A stretch of 64,000 bases of DNA from Betaproteobacteria bacterium HGW-Betaproteobacteria-3 (GTDB taxonomy: Bacteria; Pseudomonadota; Gammaproteobacteria; Burkholderiales; Burkholderiaceae_C): contig PHCI01000018.1 in NCBI GenBank assembly GCA_002842205.1, positions 18,114 through 82,113 on the forward strand, written 5' to 3'. The notes under the pieces are model-generated. The model searched no databases and was not told the origin of the DNA. It saw nothing but the letters and a program-made list of their open reading frames with translations. Both the position numbers and the translations under genes were made by a program. This document shows, piece after piece, positions 17,137 through 25,949 of the stretch (the stretch's first letter is position 1; each line of letters begins with the position of its first letter).

Positions 17137-18738
17137 TCAGCGCAGCTTGAACCGATCGTCCAGCAGCCGCGCGTCGTCAAAATGCCGTCGCCCGACGAAC
17201 GCCGTGGGCTGGCGGCCCCATTGCCGCATCGCGCCCGGGCTTTCGATGCCCATGGGCCAGAACAGGACGCGCTCGCCACGCGCGGTGCCGGGCACGATGC
17301 CACTGGGCCAGAAGGCGCTGCGCGTGCCGCCCTGCGGCGTGGGCAGGGTGCGCAGCGCGTGGTCGTCGGCCAGGGCATAGGGGGTCACGCCGTCTGCCGC
17401 GTCGCCCCCTGGTTGGCCCCCGGCAGCGCCTTCGGTGTGCGGCGCCACCCCCACCACGTAGTGCGTTCCGCTGGCAACGCGCACCCGCAGGCGTTGCCCC
17501 GGCGCCAGCGCAGGCAAGGTCGTCGGCACAAAGGCCCATTCCACACGGGCTTCGGGCGCGGGCCGCGGCGCCAGCGCGGGCGTGGGCACAAACAGGTGAT
17601 AGCAGCCGCAGGCATGGATGGTGTCGAGCAACAGCGGCGTGCCGTCGGGCGCCAGCGTGATGCGCAGCACCACCGCGTCCAGCGGGCCGCTCAGCAGGTC
17701 GATCGCCCCCGCAGCCGGGCGCTCGGGGAACCAATAGCTGTAAACCAGTTGCACCAGCGTCTGCGCGCCCATGCGGGTGTAGGCGATGCGCTGGTACGCC
17801 ACCGGGTGCTGCGTCGCCACCTCGGGGGCGTCGCCCGCGCCCCAGCGCAGCGTGCCAAAGCGGTCGAACGGCGCAACGCCGCCGGATCCGGCGCGCGCCA
17901 CCTCCAGCACCGGGGCATAGGCCTGCAGCAACGCAGCGGCGGCCTCGCGGGTGGGCACCGGAATGCCCAGGGCGTCGCGGGGCATGGCCTGGGCCAGCGC
18001 CGTGAGCGGCCCCGGCGCCATGGCTGGGTACGCGGGCGCGTAGCGCTGCCACGCCCCGGCGCCGGGTGCGCCAGGGGCGCGGGGGGCCAGCCGGTCGAAG
18101 GTGTCGCGCAGCCCGGCCTGCCAGGCTTGCACGCCGGCAAAAAACGGCACCCGCGTCAACGCATACAAGCCGGCCGCGCGCTGCCAGGTGGCGTAGTCGT
18201 CCGGCACCACGGCGCGGGCGGCCAGGGCCTGGCGCGCCTCGGGGCGGGCGGCCACATCGGCCCACAGCAGGTTGGCGCATTGCGCGGCCCGGGCCAGGGC
18301 CGCGTCGTGGGTCTCCAGGGCCTCAGGGGTGGGTTCGTCGGCGGGCAGGTTGCCCAGTTCAGCCACCCGTGCGGCCGCGTCCAGGGCCATCAGCCTCGCG
18401 CCCCAGGCGGCAAACGCGGCGTCGCTGGCCAGGGCCTCGTCGCGAAACGAAGCCAGAAAACGGTCAACCCGCACAAACGGAAACCCCGCCATGCGATGGG
18501 CGCCACCGTCGCGCACATGGGCGCTGTCAATGGCCGCGTCAAGCTGCGCCAACCACAACGCGCATTCCCGGGCGGCCGGGCTGGCCGCTGAAGGCCCTGG
18601 CGGGCGGGCGCCGTCCAGCGCGGCGCAACCGGCCAGCCAGCCGGCCAGCGCCAACACCATGCTGGCCATGGCGCGGCGCGAGCCATTGGCGCGCGGGCCG
18701 GGTTTCAGGGGGTTTTTGTGGGGTGGCGTGCCTCGCAT
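17137..18738 (-). CDS. Uncharacterised lipoprotein (533 aa)
   Basis: I do not recognise the family. The N-terminus has a basic head and a hydrophobic stretch ending in a lipobox, WLAGC, with Cys38; a shorter start at 18669 keeps the lipobox too. The mature part is rich in Ala, Pro and Arg, with an Ala-rich helical first half and a second half carrying aromatic conserved-looking segments (YSYWFPERP, HACGCYHLFVPTP, VLFWPMGIESPGAM). A two-Cys ACGC motif occurs in the second half. It is convergent with arginase (23-base gap) and divergent from the GH114-like lipoprotein. Probably outer-membrane anchored; role unknown. A link to the Pel locus is possible only by position. Confidence 0.7.
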   Translation of the reverse strand: MRGTPPHKNPLKPGPRANGSRRAMASMVLALAGWLAGCAALDGARPPGPSAASPAARECALWLAQLDAAIDSAHVRDGGAHRMAGFPFVRVDRFLASFRDEALASDAAFAAWGARLMALDAAARVAELGNLPADEPTPEALETHDAALARAAQCANLLWADVAARPEARQALAARAVVPDDYATWQRAAGLYALTRVPFFAGVQAWQAGLRDTFDRLAPRAPGAPGAGAWQRYAPAYPAMAPGPLTALAQAMPRDALGIPVPTREAAAALLQAYAPVLEVARAGSGGVAPFDRFGTLRWGAGDAPEVATQHPVAYQRIAYTRMGAQTLVQLVYSYWFPERPAAGAIDLLSGPLDAVVLRITLAPDGTPLLLDTIHACGCYHLFVPTPALAPRPAPEARVEWAFVPTTLPALAPGQRLRVRVASGTHYVVGVAPHTEGAAGGQPGGDAADGVTPYALADDHALRTLPTPQGGTRSAFWPSGIVPGTARGERVLFWPMGIESPGAMRQWGRQPTAFVGRRHFDDARLLDDRFKLR

Positions 18739-18828
18739 GGCGCCATCGTAGCGACGGTCGGTGCCAGGGGCACTTCGAGCCCTCAAACAAGCCCCCAAAA
18801 GAAAAACATTCTTACTATACTTTGCAGC

Positions 18829-19893
18829 ATGCGCACACACCACCTCAGCTCGGCAACCCCACCCTGCCAGACCCCGCCTGACGTGGCGCCGCGCCGCTTT
18901 CGCCGCAACGCGATGGCCCTGGGTCTGGCGCTGGCCTGCTCGCTGTCGGCCTGTGGCGGCAGCAGCGGTGGCACCGATGCCGTGCTCACCCCCATTGACA
19001 CCGCCCCTTCCACCGCCGGCGGCGGCCGGGGCTTTCCGGCGGCCGGGCCGTGGACCTCTTTTTATGGCCCGGCAGGGTCGGTTGATCTGGCCCGCATGGC
19101 CTCCACCTTTCGCATCTTCGACATTGAAGCCGACCCCGACACAGGCAACTTCACACCCGCCCAGATCAAGCAGCTGCAAAACGGCGGTCAGAACAAGGTG
19201 CTGACGTATTTCAACCTGGGCTCCTGCGAAAATTTCCGCAGCTACTGGAGCAAGGTGCCCGCCGGCGTGCTGTCATGCTCGGCCAACAAGGCCGCGCAAC
19301 TGGGCCCCTATGAGGGTTTTCCGGACGAGGTGTGGATGGACGTGGGCAACGCCGACTACCAGGCCCTGGTGCTCAACTACATCGCGCCCCGGCTGGTGGC
19401 GCAGGGCATTGACGGCTTCTATTTCGACAACATGGAAATCGTCGAACACGGCACCAACACCACCAACGGCCCGTGCAACGCCCAGTGCAGCCAGGGCGGG
19501 CTGAACCTCATCGCCAAGCTGCGCGACAAATACCCCAACATGCTGTTCGTCCTGCAAAACGCGGCCAGCAACACCACCCGGCTCGGCACCGCAACCCGGG
19601 CCGCGGGCCCCGTGCCGTTCCCCAGCCTGTTCGACGGCCTGGCGCACGAAGAGGTCTACAAGCCCACGTTTGACAGCGCGGTCGAGTCACGACTGATCAA
19701 CTGGTCGGGCATGAACCTCACCCCCGGTGGCCGCCCGTTCTGGGTGGCCACGCTCGATTACGTGGGCCGCTGCAGCAACACCACGGACGCCCAGTCGGCC
19801 TTCCAGTCCAGCCGCGCACGGGGGTTTTCGCCCTCGGTGTCCGACGCCAGCGCGGGGCAGCAAACCGTGTGCTACTGGCCGTCGAACTTCTGA
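18829..19893 (+). CDS. GH114-like lipoprotein (endo-alpha-1,4-polygalactosaminidase-like)
   Basis: A 354-residue lipoprotein with lipobox SLSAC (Cys42) after a basic head, followed by a Gly/Ser linker. The body resembles the GH114/TM1410-type barrel: FDIEADP near 110, YFNLGSCE, DEVWMDVGN and GIDGFYFDNME with candidate catalytic Asp200. GH114 enzymes cut alpha-1,4-galactosamine polymers such as fungal galactosaminogalactan and bacterial Pel. It is convergent with the deacetylase-like gene and separated from it by a shared terminator. Role inferred: trimming or recycling Pel-like polymer at the cell surface. The family assignment is by motif only. Confidence 0.75.
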   Translation: MRTHHLSSATPPCQTPPDVAPRRFRRNAMALGLALACSLSACGGSSGGTDAVLTPIDTAPSTAGGGRGFPAAGPWTSFYGPAGSVDLARMASTFRIFDIEADPDTGNFTPAQIKQLQNGGQNKVLTYFNLGSCENFRSYWSKVPAGVLSCSANKAAQLGPYEGFPDEVWMDVGNADYQALVLNYIAPRLVAQGIDGFYFDNMEIVEHGTNTTNGPCNAQCSQGGLNLIAKLRDKYPNMLFVLQNAASNTTRLGTATRAAGPVPFPSLFDGLAHEEVYKPTFDSAVESRLINWSGMNLTPGGRPFWVATLDYVGRCSNTTDAQSAFQSSRARGFSPSVSDASAGQQTVCYWPSNF

Positions 19894-19950
19894 TCGGCCG
19901 ACGCCACGGCGCAGTCCGGGTGCCCCGGTTGCGTCGCGACCACTCCCCAT

Positions 19951-19985
19951 AAAAAAAGGCCAACCGTTCCCGGTTGGCCTTTTTG
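19951..19985. terminator. Bidirectional terminator between GH114-like and deacetylase-like genes
   Basis: AAAAAAAGGCCAACCG, a TTCC loop, then CGGTTGGCCTTTTT: a GC-rich stem flanked by A and T runs, so it works on both strands. It lies 58 bases past the rightward stop and 18 bases past the leftward stop. Confidence 0.92.
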
Positions 19986-20002
19986 CAGAGTCGCCCCTTG
20001 GG

Positions 20003-23000
20003 TCAGGCGGTGCGCCTGCGGCGCAAGGTTCCGGCCACACCACCCACCAGCAACATCATCCACAGCAGCGGGTCGAACCGGGCGTCCGGGTTGATCGTGC
20101 AACCACCACCACCTGAGTCAACCGCCGGGTCAGGCGTCGGTGGCGGCGGGGGCGCAGGCGGCGTCACGGCCACTGCAGCCACGCTGGTGTCGTTGGCCGG
20201 GTTGCGGTCGGGCACGCTGGGCGCCGTCACGCTGGCCGTCACCGTGGCCCCGGTGGCCGTCATCGGCACGTTGATGGGCGCGCTGGCCGCGCTCTGGCCC
20301 GGGGCGAGCGTCACGGCACCCAGCAAGACGGGCGCCCCGCCGTTGACCACCACCTGCGGCGTGAAGGTGACCGTGGTGCTACCGTTGTTGGACAGCGTCA
20401 GCGTCGTCTGCACCACCACGCCCTCCAGGGCGCTGGGGATCGGGTTGACCACCACCCCCGGGTCAGCAAACAGCACCGCCAAGCTGCCCGATACACCGGT
20501 GTTGTTGCCGGTGTTGCTCTCGGGTGTCACCGTGGCCACCGTGCTGGTGGCATTCAGGACCGTCGTGCCCACCGTGGAGGGCACGGTCGTCGTGAAGGTC
20601 TGCACGCTGCTCGCCCCCGGCACCAGGTCACCCACCGCAAAGGCTTGCGCCTGGCCGTTGGACAGCGTCACCGTGCCCGTCACCGCCGAGGCCGCCGTGC
20701 CGGCCGACCCGCTGTTGGTGAAGGTCACCGTACCCGAAACCACCGAACCCGCTGGCGCGTTGGCCGGCAAGACCACGGCCGTGGTCATGTCGGCAAAGAG
20801 TGCGCCACTGACCTTGGTGTCGGTGTTGTTCGCGAGATTGCTGTCAGGCACCGTAGCCGCCGTCACGTTGGCCGTGACGGTGCCCCCGGTGGTCGTGAGC
20901 AGCACATTGATCGGGACGCTGGTCACGGTTTGCCCCGGCGCAAGCGAGACCTGGCTCAACAGTTGGGGGGCACCGCCGTTGACAACCACCTGCGGCGTGA
21001 AAGTCACCGCCGTCTGGCCACCGACGTTCGACAGAATCAACGTCGTGGTCACCGTGCTGCCCGGTGTACCCGCCGGGAACGGGTTGACCACCACCCCCGG
21101 GTCGGCAAACAGCACCGCCAGCGGGCCGGCCGCCGGTGCGGAATTGTTCGCCGTGTTGCTCTCGGGTGTCACTGTGGCCACCGTGCTCGACGCCGTCAGG
21201 GCGGTTGTGCCCAGTGCCGAGGGCACGGTCGTGGTGAAGGTCTGCGTGCTGCTGGCGCCCGGCGCCAGACTGGCCACCGTGAAGGTGTGCACATCACCGC
21301 TCGACAGCGTCACCGTGCCCGTTACCGCCGTGGCGTTCACCGCCGTGCCTCCGGTCACCGTGCTGGCGTTGCTGAACGTGACCGTGCCCGTGACCACCGA
21401 CCCCGCCGGCGCATTGGCCGGCAGAACCACCGCACTGGTGACATCGGCAAAGCCCACCGTGACCGCCGCGTTGGCCGTGTTGTTACCAGGGACCGGATCG
21501 GTGATGTCGGCCGGCGCCGTCACGTTGGCCGAACTGGCCAGCGTACCCGTGGCAGCGGGCGACACACTCACCTGGTAGGTCACGGTGAGCTTGCCACCGG
21601 CCGGCAGCGAAACCTGCCCCGACACCGATGTGGGCCCCACAGAGAACGAGGCCGTGCTGCCCCCTGCGCTGGCCTGGCTGACCACGTTGGTAATCGCGCC
21701 CCAGCCGGACGCCAGGCTGCTGCCGAAGCTGGCCAGCGTGACGGTGCTGGGGCCGGCGTTGCTGAGCAGCACGCTGTAGGTGAGCGTACCGCCCGACAAC
21801 GGGGTCGGCGTGCTGGGCGTGAGCGTGACCGACAGGTCCGCCTGCGGCGGAATCCACGCGGCAGGGGCCTCAAAGGAGGTGGCGCCGCCAGCCGCCAGCG
21901 TGACGCTGGAGATCGTCTGGCCGCCGTAGGCCATGGTCATGCCCTGGCTCACACCCGTCATTGGCACGTTCACCGCCGCATCGGACGGATTGGTCAGCTC
22001 GATGGTGACCGTGGGGCCGAACACGATGCGGCCTTTCAAGCCCCCCGCAAGCGCCGCGTTGTAGGCCATGCGGTCCTGCATGAGCTGGCCGATTTCGGTC
22101 TGGCTCAGGTTTTCAATCGGCAGGTTGTACCGGGCCTTGTACTTGGTCGTCACGGCGTCCAGCAGGTCGGACAACAGCGAGCGGTTGGTCCCGCCATCGC
22201 CGTCGTAGTCACGCAGATTCGCTGCGTGGAACATCCATGACAGCGCGTGGAACTTGAGCATGTAGCCCAGCAGCACCTCGGACTCGCGGTCGAGGATTTG
22301 GTTGTAGTCGGAAACAACGCCTACACCGCCCTGCGAAGGCGGCAATGCCGCAAAGAGAAAGTTGTATTCGCTCACCCATTCTGCTGGCGTCGACACGTTG
22401 AAAAACAGATTGGTGGGGTAACGCGGGATGATGAAGATGCGCGGATTGGTCGGCACGAAGGTGTCCAGACTGCTCGTGAACCCGGTGTTGGGCGGAATGG
22501 GTGCCACAACGGGTCGGGCGGGTATGAAATTGCTGTACGCCTTCGACGTGTCCATCAGGATGTAGCGCAGGCCGAAGTTTTGAGCGGCCTCCCAGTACAC
22601 CGGGTTTTCCAGACCGGAGATGTCCGGTTGAATCATGGCGTTCTGGTTGTAGTTGCTGAACGTCACCCGCGGCCCTCCGTTGTCGGGATCGCCACTGCGC
22701 TGGCCCGTTGCCACCTCGTGGTTGCGCTGAAGTTGACTCACGATCGACGCGACGGTCGGCGTGAAACCGCCCTCCGGGTCCAGCGAAGTGTGGTCCCAAG
22801 TGTGGTTGATCCAGCGGAACACATTGGGGTTGGCGCGCACCGCAGGAGAAAGGGTGTCGGTCGCTTCAAATTGGTTCAAAACGTTGGGATCCGACGTGTT
22901 GTAGCCAAATCCATTGAACGGCATTTCCAGCTTGATGGACGCCGTCTGGGCATTTGAATTCAAGGCAGTTTGCCAAGCCACGAGGCTGTTGTAGTCAGTG

Positions 23001-24124
23001 GCGTCATTCCGGTGCCGGAACTGGATGGTCTCCGGGGTGGTGTTGGTCGCGGGATCCCAAAGATCATCCGGCAGAAACACATCGTCCGGCTGTGCGCTCA
23101 GGTACACCTTGCGCGAGCCGAGGAACACGCCCTTGGTCACCCAGTTGACGATGCCGTAGCCCAGCAGCAATGAGTGGGTGAGCTCCGGATTGTTGTCGGC
23201 CGACAGGGTCAGGTTCTGCCAGCCTTCGGGCGCAGTGTAGATGGACGCGAGGGTGTTGATATTGTCTGCGGCCTGCAACAGCGAGACCGCCGTGGTGTTG
23301 GACACCGGGGTGCTCGGGTAGGTGAAGAGCTCCGCCCCGGGCGCGTTCTTGAGCAGGATGGAGGTGGCCGTGTTCAGATAGCTGAACACCTGCTCCCCTT
23401 CGGGCGTGACCGTTACCGCAACCGGGCTGGCATCGGTCGACTTGACTTCAGCGACATTGGTTAACCCGTAAGTGAGATCCAGAGACACACCATTCACATC
23501 GATTGTGTTCGCTGAGCGGGTAAACATCGTGGCCGAGCGCACGCCAAAGTCAAACTGGTACTGACGCAGCATTTTCCACTGCGCATCGGTCAACGCGCTG
23601 GGAAAATTGTTGGTGGGCGCGTTGAAGGCAGCGAGATCCCCCGTCTCCAGAATGATGCCCTGGTACTTGCCATTGCCAGCCCCGTCGGACAAGGTGCTCG
23701 CGTCAAATGGTGTGGCGCCCGGGCCCTTGAGCACCATCTTGTCGTAAGGCACGCCAATCTGGTCCAGGATGGACGTGATGGCCAGGAAACTGGGCAGCGT
23801 GCCTTCGGCCGACATCACCAGCACCTTCATCTCGACGGAGCTGCCCTGCCCGCCGACCACCGCCGCCTTGGACAAAGGCGCACCCAGCCCGCCACTGGCC
23901 GGGCCGGTGCCATCACCGCCGCCACCACACGAGGCCACCAGGGCCGCCGCAACAAAGGCCGCGGCCAGCGCCGCCCAACGGGCCCACAGGCGCTGGACGG
24001 GGCGGGGCAACACGGCCGACGATGCGCCAGCGGTGCGGGTGGACGATGGCGCGGCCCCTGGCGGGGCGGCTGGGCGCCGGGACGGGCGCCGGGACAGGCG
24101 CTGGATGAAAAGCTGAAGGTTCAC
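20003..24124 (-). CDS. Large surface lipoprotein: polysaccharide-deacetylase-like domain, DUF11/CARDB-type stalk, C-terminal sorting tail
   Basis: A 1373-residue secreted protein. It starts with GTG at 24124 (AGGGAG six bases upstream). A long basic head and hydrophobic segment end in the lipobox VASC (Cys66) followed by a Gly run. Residues about 70-750 form an enzymatic domain with a deacetylase-like metal centre: AQPDDVF (Asp347/Asp348) and NHTWDHTS, in which His441 and His445 fit the H-x-x-x-H zinc motif. The overall look recalls fungal Agd3 (CE18), a galactosaminogalactan deacetylase. Residues about 760-1310 are DUF11/CARDB-like Ser/Thr/Val-rich repeats including two near-identical long units. 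The tail has GGGGC (Cys1342), DP, a membrane helix and RRRR, like a JDVT-CTERM-type sorting signal. It ends the pel operon; it may replace the PelA deacetylase domain (inference). Confidence 0.8.
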   Translation of the reverse strand: MNLQLFIQRLSRRPSRRPAAPPGAAPSSTRTAGASSAVLPRPVQRLWARWAALAAAFVAAALVASCGGGGDGTGPASGGLGAPLSKAAVVGGQGSSVEMKVLVMSAEGTLPSFLAITSILDQIGVPYDKMVLKGPGATPFDASTLSDGAGNGKYQGIILETGDLAAFNAPTNNFPSALTDAQWKMLRQYQFDFGVRSATMFTRSANTIDVNGVSLDLTYGLTNVAEVKSTDASPVAVTVTPEGEQVFSYLNTATSILLKNAPGAELFTYPSTPVSNTTAVSLLQAADNINTLASIYTAPEGWQNLTLSADNNPELTHSLLLGYGIVNWVTKGVFLGSRKVYLSAQPDDVFLPDDLWDPATNTTPETIQFRHRNDATDYNSLVAWQTALNSNAQTASIKLEMPFNGFGYNTSDPNVLNQFEATDTLSPAVRANPNVFRWINHTWDHTSLDPEGGFTPTVASIVSQLQRNHEVATGQRSGDPDNGGPRVTFSNYNQNAMIQPDISGLENPVYWEAAQNFGLRYILMDTSKAYSNFIPARPVVAPIPPNTGFTSSLDTFVPTNPRIFIIPRYPTNLFFNVSTPAEWVSEYNFLFAALPPSQGGVGVVSDYNQILDRESEVLLGYMLKFHALSWMFHAANLRDYDGDGGTNRSLLSDLLDAVTTKYKARYNLPIENLSQTEIGQLMQDRMAYNAALAGGLKGRIVFGPTVTIELTNPSDAAVNVPMTGVSQGMTMAYGGQTISSVTLAAGGATSFEAPAAWIPPQADLSVTLTPSTPTPLSGGTLTYSVLLSNAGPSTVTLASFGSSLASGWGAITNVVSQASAGGSTASFSVGPTSVSGQVSLPAGGKLTVTYQVSVSPAATGTLASSANVTAPADITDPVPGNNTANAAVTVGFADVTSAVVLPANAPAGSVVTGTVTFSNASTVTGGTAVNATAVTGTVTLSSGDVHTFTVASLAPGASSTQTFTTTVPSALGTTALTASSTVATVTPESNTANNSAPAAGPLAVLFADPGVVVNPFPAGTPGSTVTTTLILSNVGGQTAVTFTPQVVVNGGAPQLLSQVSLAPGQTVTSVPINVLLTTTGGTVTANVTAATVPDSNLANNTDTKVSGALFADMTTAVVLPANAPAGSVVSGTVTFTNSGSAGTAASAVTGTVTLSNGQAQAFAVGDLVPGASSVQTFTTTVPSTVGTTVLNATSTVATVTPESNTGNNTGVSGSLAVLFADPGVVVNPIPSALEGVVVQTTLTLSNNGSTTVTFTPQVVVNGGAPVLLGAVTLAPGQSAASAPINVPMTATGATVTASVTAPSVPDRNPANDTSVAAVAVTPPAPPPPPTPDPAVDSGGGGCTINPDARFDPLLWMMLLVGGVAGTLRRRRTA
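20190..21460 (-). repeat. Two ~650-bp direct repeats inside the stalk region
   Basis: The coding sequence contains two similar consecutive units, each encoding a block beginning with VVLPANAPAGSVV and later FADPGVVVNP and TPQVVVNGGAP. Matching points lie about 650 bases apart (for example 20757 and 21411). They look like an internal tandem duplication that lengthened the stalk. Confidence 0.75.
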
Positions 24125-24216
24125 GGTGGACTCCCTACTCGACAAATGAAATGAAAAAACAGGTCCGGGGCGGATGGCGGCGGCTTGGGTCGTTTTGCTG
24201 TTTTGCCGTTTTGCCG

Positions 24217-24504
24217 TTACGGCCGCTGCGGCACGGGCGGCAGCGGGTTGGACGGGTAGAACGGGCGCTTGACCGGGGCCTTCGTCACTTCCTTGCGGTG
24301 CTTGTGGCGGCCGCCTGCGCCGGGCGCTTTGGCGGGCGTCTGGCGGTCGGCCTGCGGGGCACCGCCCGCAGGCGCGGGCGCGGGATCGTTGGGGGCCGCC
24401 TGCACGTGGGCCAGGCCGGTGGCCAGGGTGATGGCGAGGCCGACGCGGGCCAGTGGCATCCAGCGTGAAGCCGGGAGGGCGGGTGCTTTCATCGGTGTGT
24501 TCAT
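24217..24504 (-). CDS. Small secreted Pro-rich basic protein in the pel cluster (95 aa)
   Basis: A signal peptide (about 1-36, hydrophobic AGLAHVQA-type end, cleavage before APNDPAP) is followed by a low-complexity Pro/Ala segment and a basic RHKHRKEVTKAPVKR stretch, ending PFYPSNPLPPVPQRP. AGGAGAG precedes the start at 24504. It lies between pelG (65-base gap) and the deacetylase-like gene (92-base gap), same strand. I do not recognise it. It is not a visible PelC homologue: no lipobox and only about half PelC's length. A cationic periplasmic accessory that contacts the anionic surface or a polymer is a guess. Confidence 0.6.
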   Translation of the reverse strand: MNTPMKAPALPASRWMPLARVGLAITLATGLAHVQAAPNDPAPAPAGGAPQADRQTPAKAPGAGGRHKHRKEVTKAPVKRPFYPSNPLPPVPQRP

Positions 24505-24569
24505 GATGGTTCTCTCTCCTGTAAAAATGATGGGAAATGGGTGGTTGAATGGGGCGGTGTCGGGTTGAA

Positions 24570-25949
24570 TCAGGTGCTGGCGGGTTGCAGCATGAAGGTT
24601 TCGTATTCCAGAAGGTCGAGCTTGCGGGCCAGCATGGCGATGCCCAGGCCGCTGGTGAGCAGCATGGCCAGGCCAAAGCCGTAACCGTAGAAAGCGGGGC
24701 CGAATTGCAGCGACACCCACGTGAGCACGGTGTTGGCCACCAGAAAAAACAGGCACAGCAGCAGCGCCGCACGGCGCTGGTCGAGGTAATAAAACACGTT
24801 GAGCGCCGAGAGCATGAGCAACTGGAAGGCCACGCCCACGAGCTGGATGTTGAGGATGGCGCGGTTGACGGTGGTGACGCCAAACCAGGCCAGAATTTCG
24901 CCGCCCATGACGAGCAGGATGATGGTGGTGGCGCCCTGCACCTTGAACACCGCCAGCATGCCGGCGCGCACGCTGGCCACCATGTCTTTTTTGGCCTGCT
25001 CGATCTGGGCCAGCGTGCCGCCGTCCTTGATGGTGGTGTAGAACTGCTCGCAGCGTTCGGAAAAGTCGGTCTCCATGCGGATCAAAAAGATCGCCAGCCC
25101 CGGGATCAACGACAGGTAGCTCAAAAAGATGGGCAGGTCGTACACGGGCGAGGCCTGCAGCGGCCCGGTGATGCGCACGCCCGTGTCGGCATGGAACCAG
25201 AACAGCACCTTGTCGGCCCAGACGCCCACGTTGTAGAACAGACCGGTGAAGATCAGGCTGGGGTAAATCAGCGCGGGTTGCAAAAACCCGAAGGCCAGCA
25301 GTTGCTGCCCCGGGTACTGACGCACCACCATGGCCAGCAGCAAAAACAGCAGGGTGGCCTGGCCCGTGACAAAGCCCAGCAGCAGCCCCTCGACCCCCAT
25401 GTGGCGCAAGCCGTAGGCGGCGACCACCGTGATGCCGTAGCCCACCAGAAACACCAGCAGGATGCGCCGGTAGGCCTTGATGGTGGACGCAAACACCAGC
25501 ACCACCCACATGGCGCACAGGATCACAAAGCCGGCCAGCATGCACAGCCGGTACAGCACCGAACCCTCGAGCCACAGCCCCGCCACGGCCAGGCCGAACA
25601 GGCCGGTCACCACCACGGTGAGCAGCAGCGCGCCCAGCAGGTTGGGCAGCACCAGGGCGTCGCGGTGCTCGAACAGGCGGTCGGCCACGAAGCGGGTGAA
25701 CATGAGCTGCAGCACGCTGGTGGCCACCAGCGAGGACGCCATCAGGTAGGTGATGGACACCTGGAAGTCGCTCACGAATGCCGCCGTGGCACCGCCCCGG
25801 GTGTTGAGCATGCCGATGGCCAGGATGGCGATGATCGACAGCACCCACGGCCCGCTGCCGATGATGGCCGAGAAGGCGTAGCCCTGGAGCTTGCCGCTCA
25901 AGGATTCCTTCTTGAGCATGCGACGCAGTTCGAACCCGATGCCGGCCAT
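24570..25949 (-). CDS. pelG: Exopolysaccharide export membrane protein PelG
   Basis: Inner-membrane protein of 459 residues with about twelve helices, of the MATE/MOP-flippase-like PelG family. The N-terminus AGIGFELRRMLKKESLSGKL and the loop RMETDFSERCEQFYTTIKDGGTL are characteristic. In Pseudomonas PelG works with PelD and PelE, supporting polymer translocation with the glycosyltransferase PelF. The start overlaps the pelF stop by one base (TGATG), so the pair is translationally coupled. Function follows from clear family identity and from pelF-pelE-pelD upstream in the usual order. Confidence 0.95.
   Translation of the reverse strand: MAGIGFELRRMLKKESLSGKLQGYAFSAIIGSGPWVLSIIAILAIGMLNTRGGATAAFVSDFQVSITYLMASSLVATSVLQLMFTRFVADRLFEHRDALVLPNLLGALLLTVVVTGLFGLAVAGLWLEGSVLYRLCMLAGFVILCAMWVVLVFASTIKAYRRILLVFLVGYGITVVAAYGLRHMGVEGLLLGFVTGQATLLFLLLAMVVRQYPGQQLLAFGFLQPALIYPSLIFTGLFYNVGVWADKVLFWFHADTGVRITGPLQASPVYDLPIFLSYLSLIPGLAIFLIRMETDFSERCEQFYTTIKDGGTLAQIEQAKKDMVASVRAGMLAVFKVQGATTIILLVMGGEILAWFGVTTVNRAILNIQLVGVAFQLLMLSALNVFYYLDQRRAALLLCLFFLVANTVLTWVSLQFGPAFYGYGFGLAMLLTSGLGIAMLARKLDLLEYETFMLQPAST

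Noticed and set aside
20190..21460. Regular repeats considered as a CRISPR array
   Set aside because: The unit is about 650 bases, in frame, and encodes DUF11/CARDB-type domains; there are no short repeats with unique spacers.
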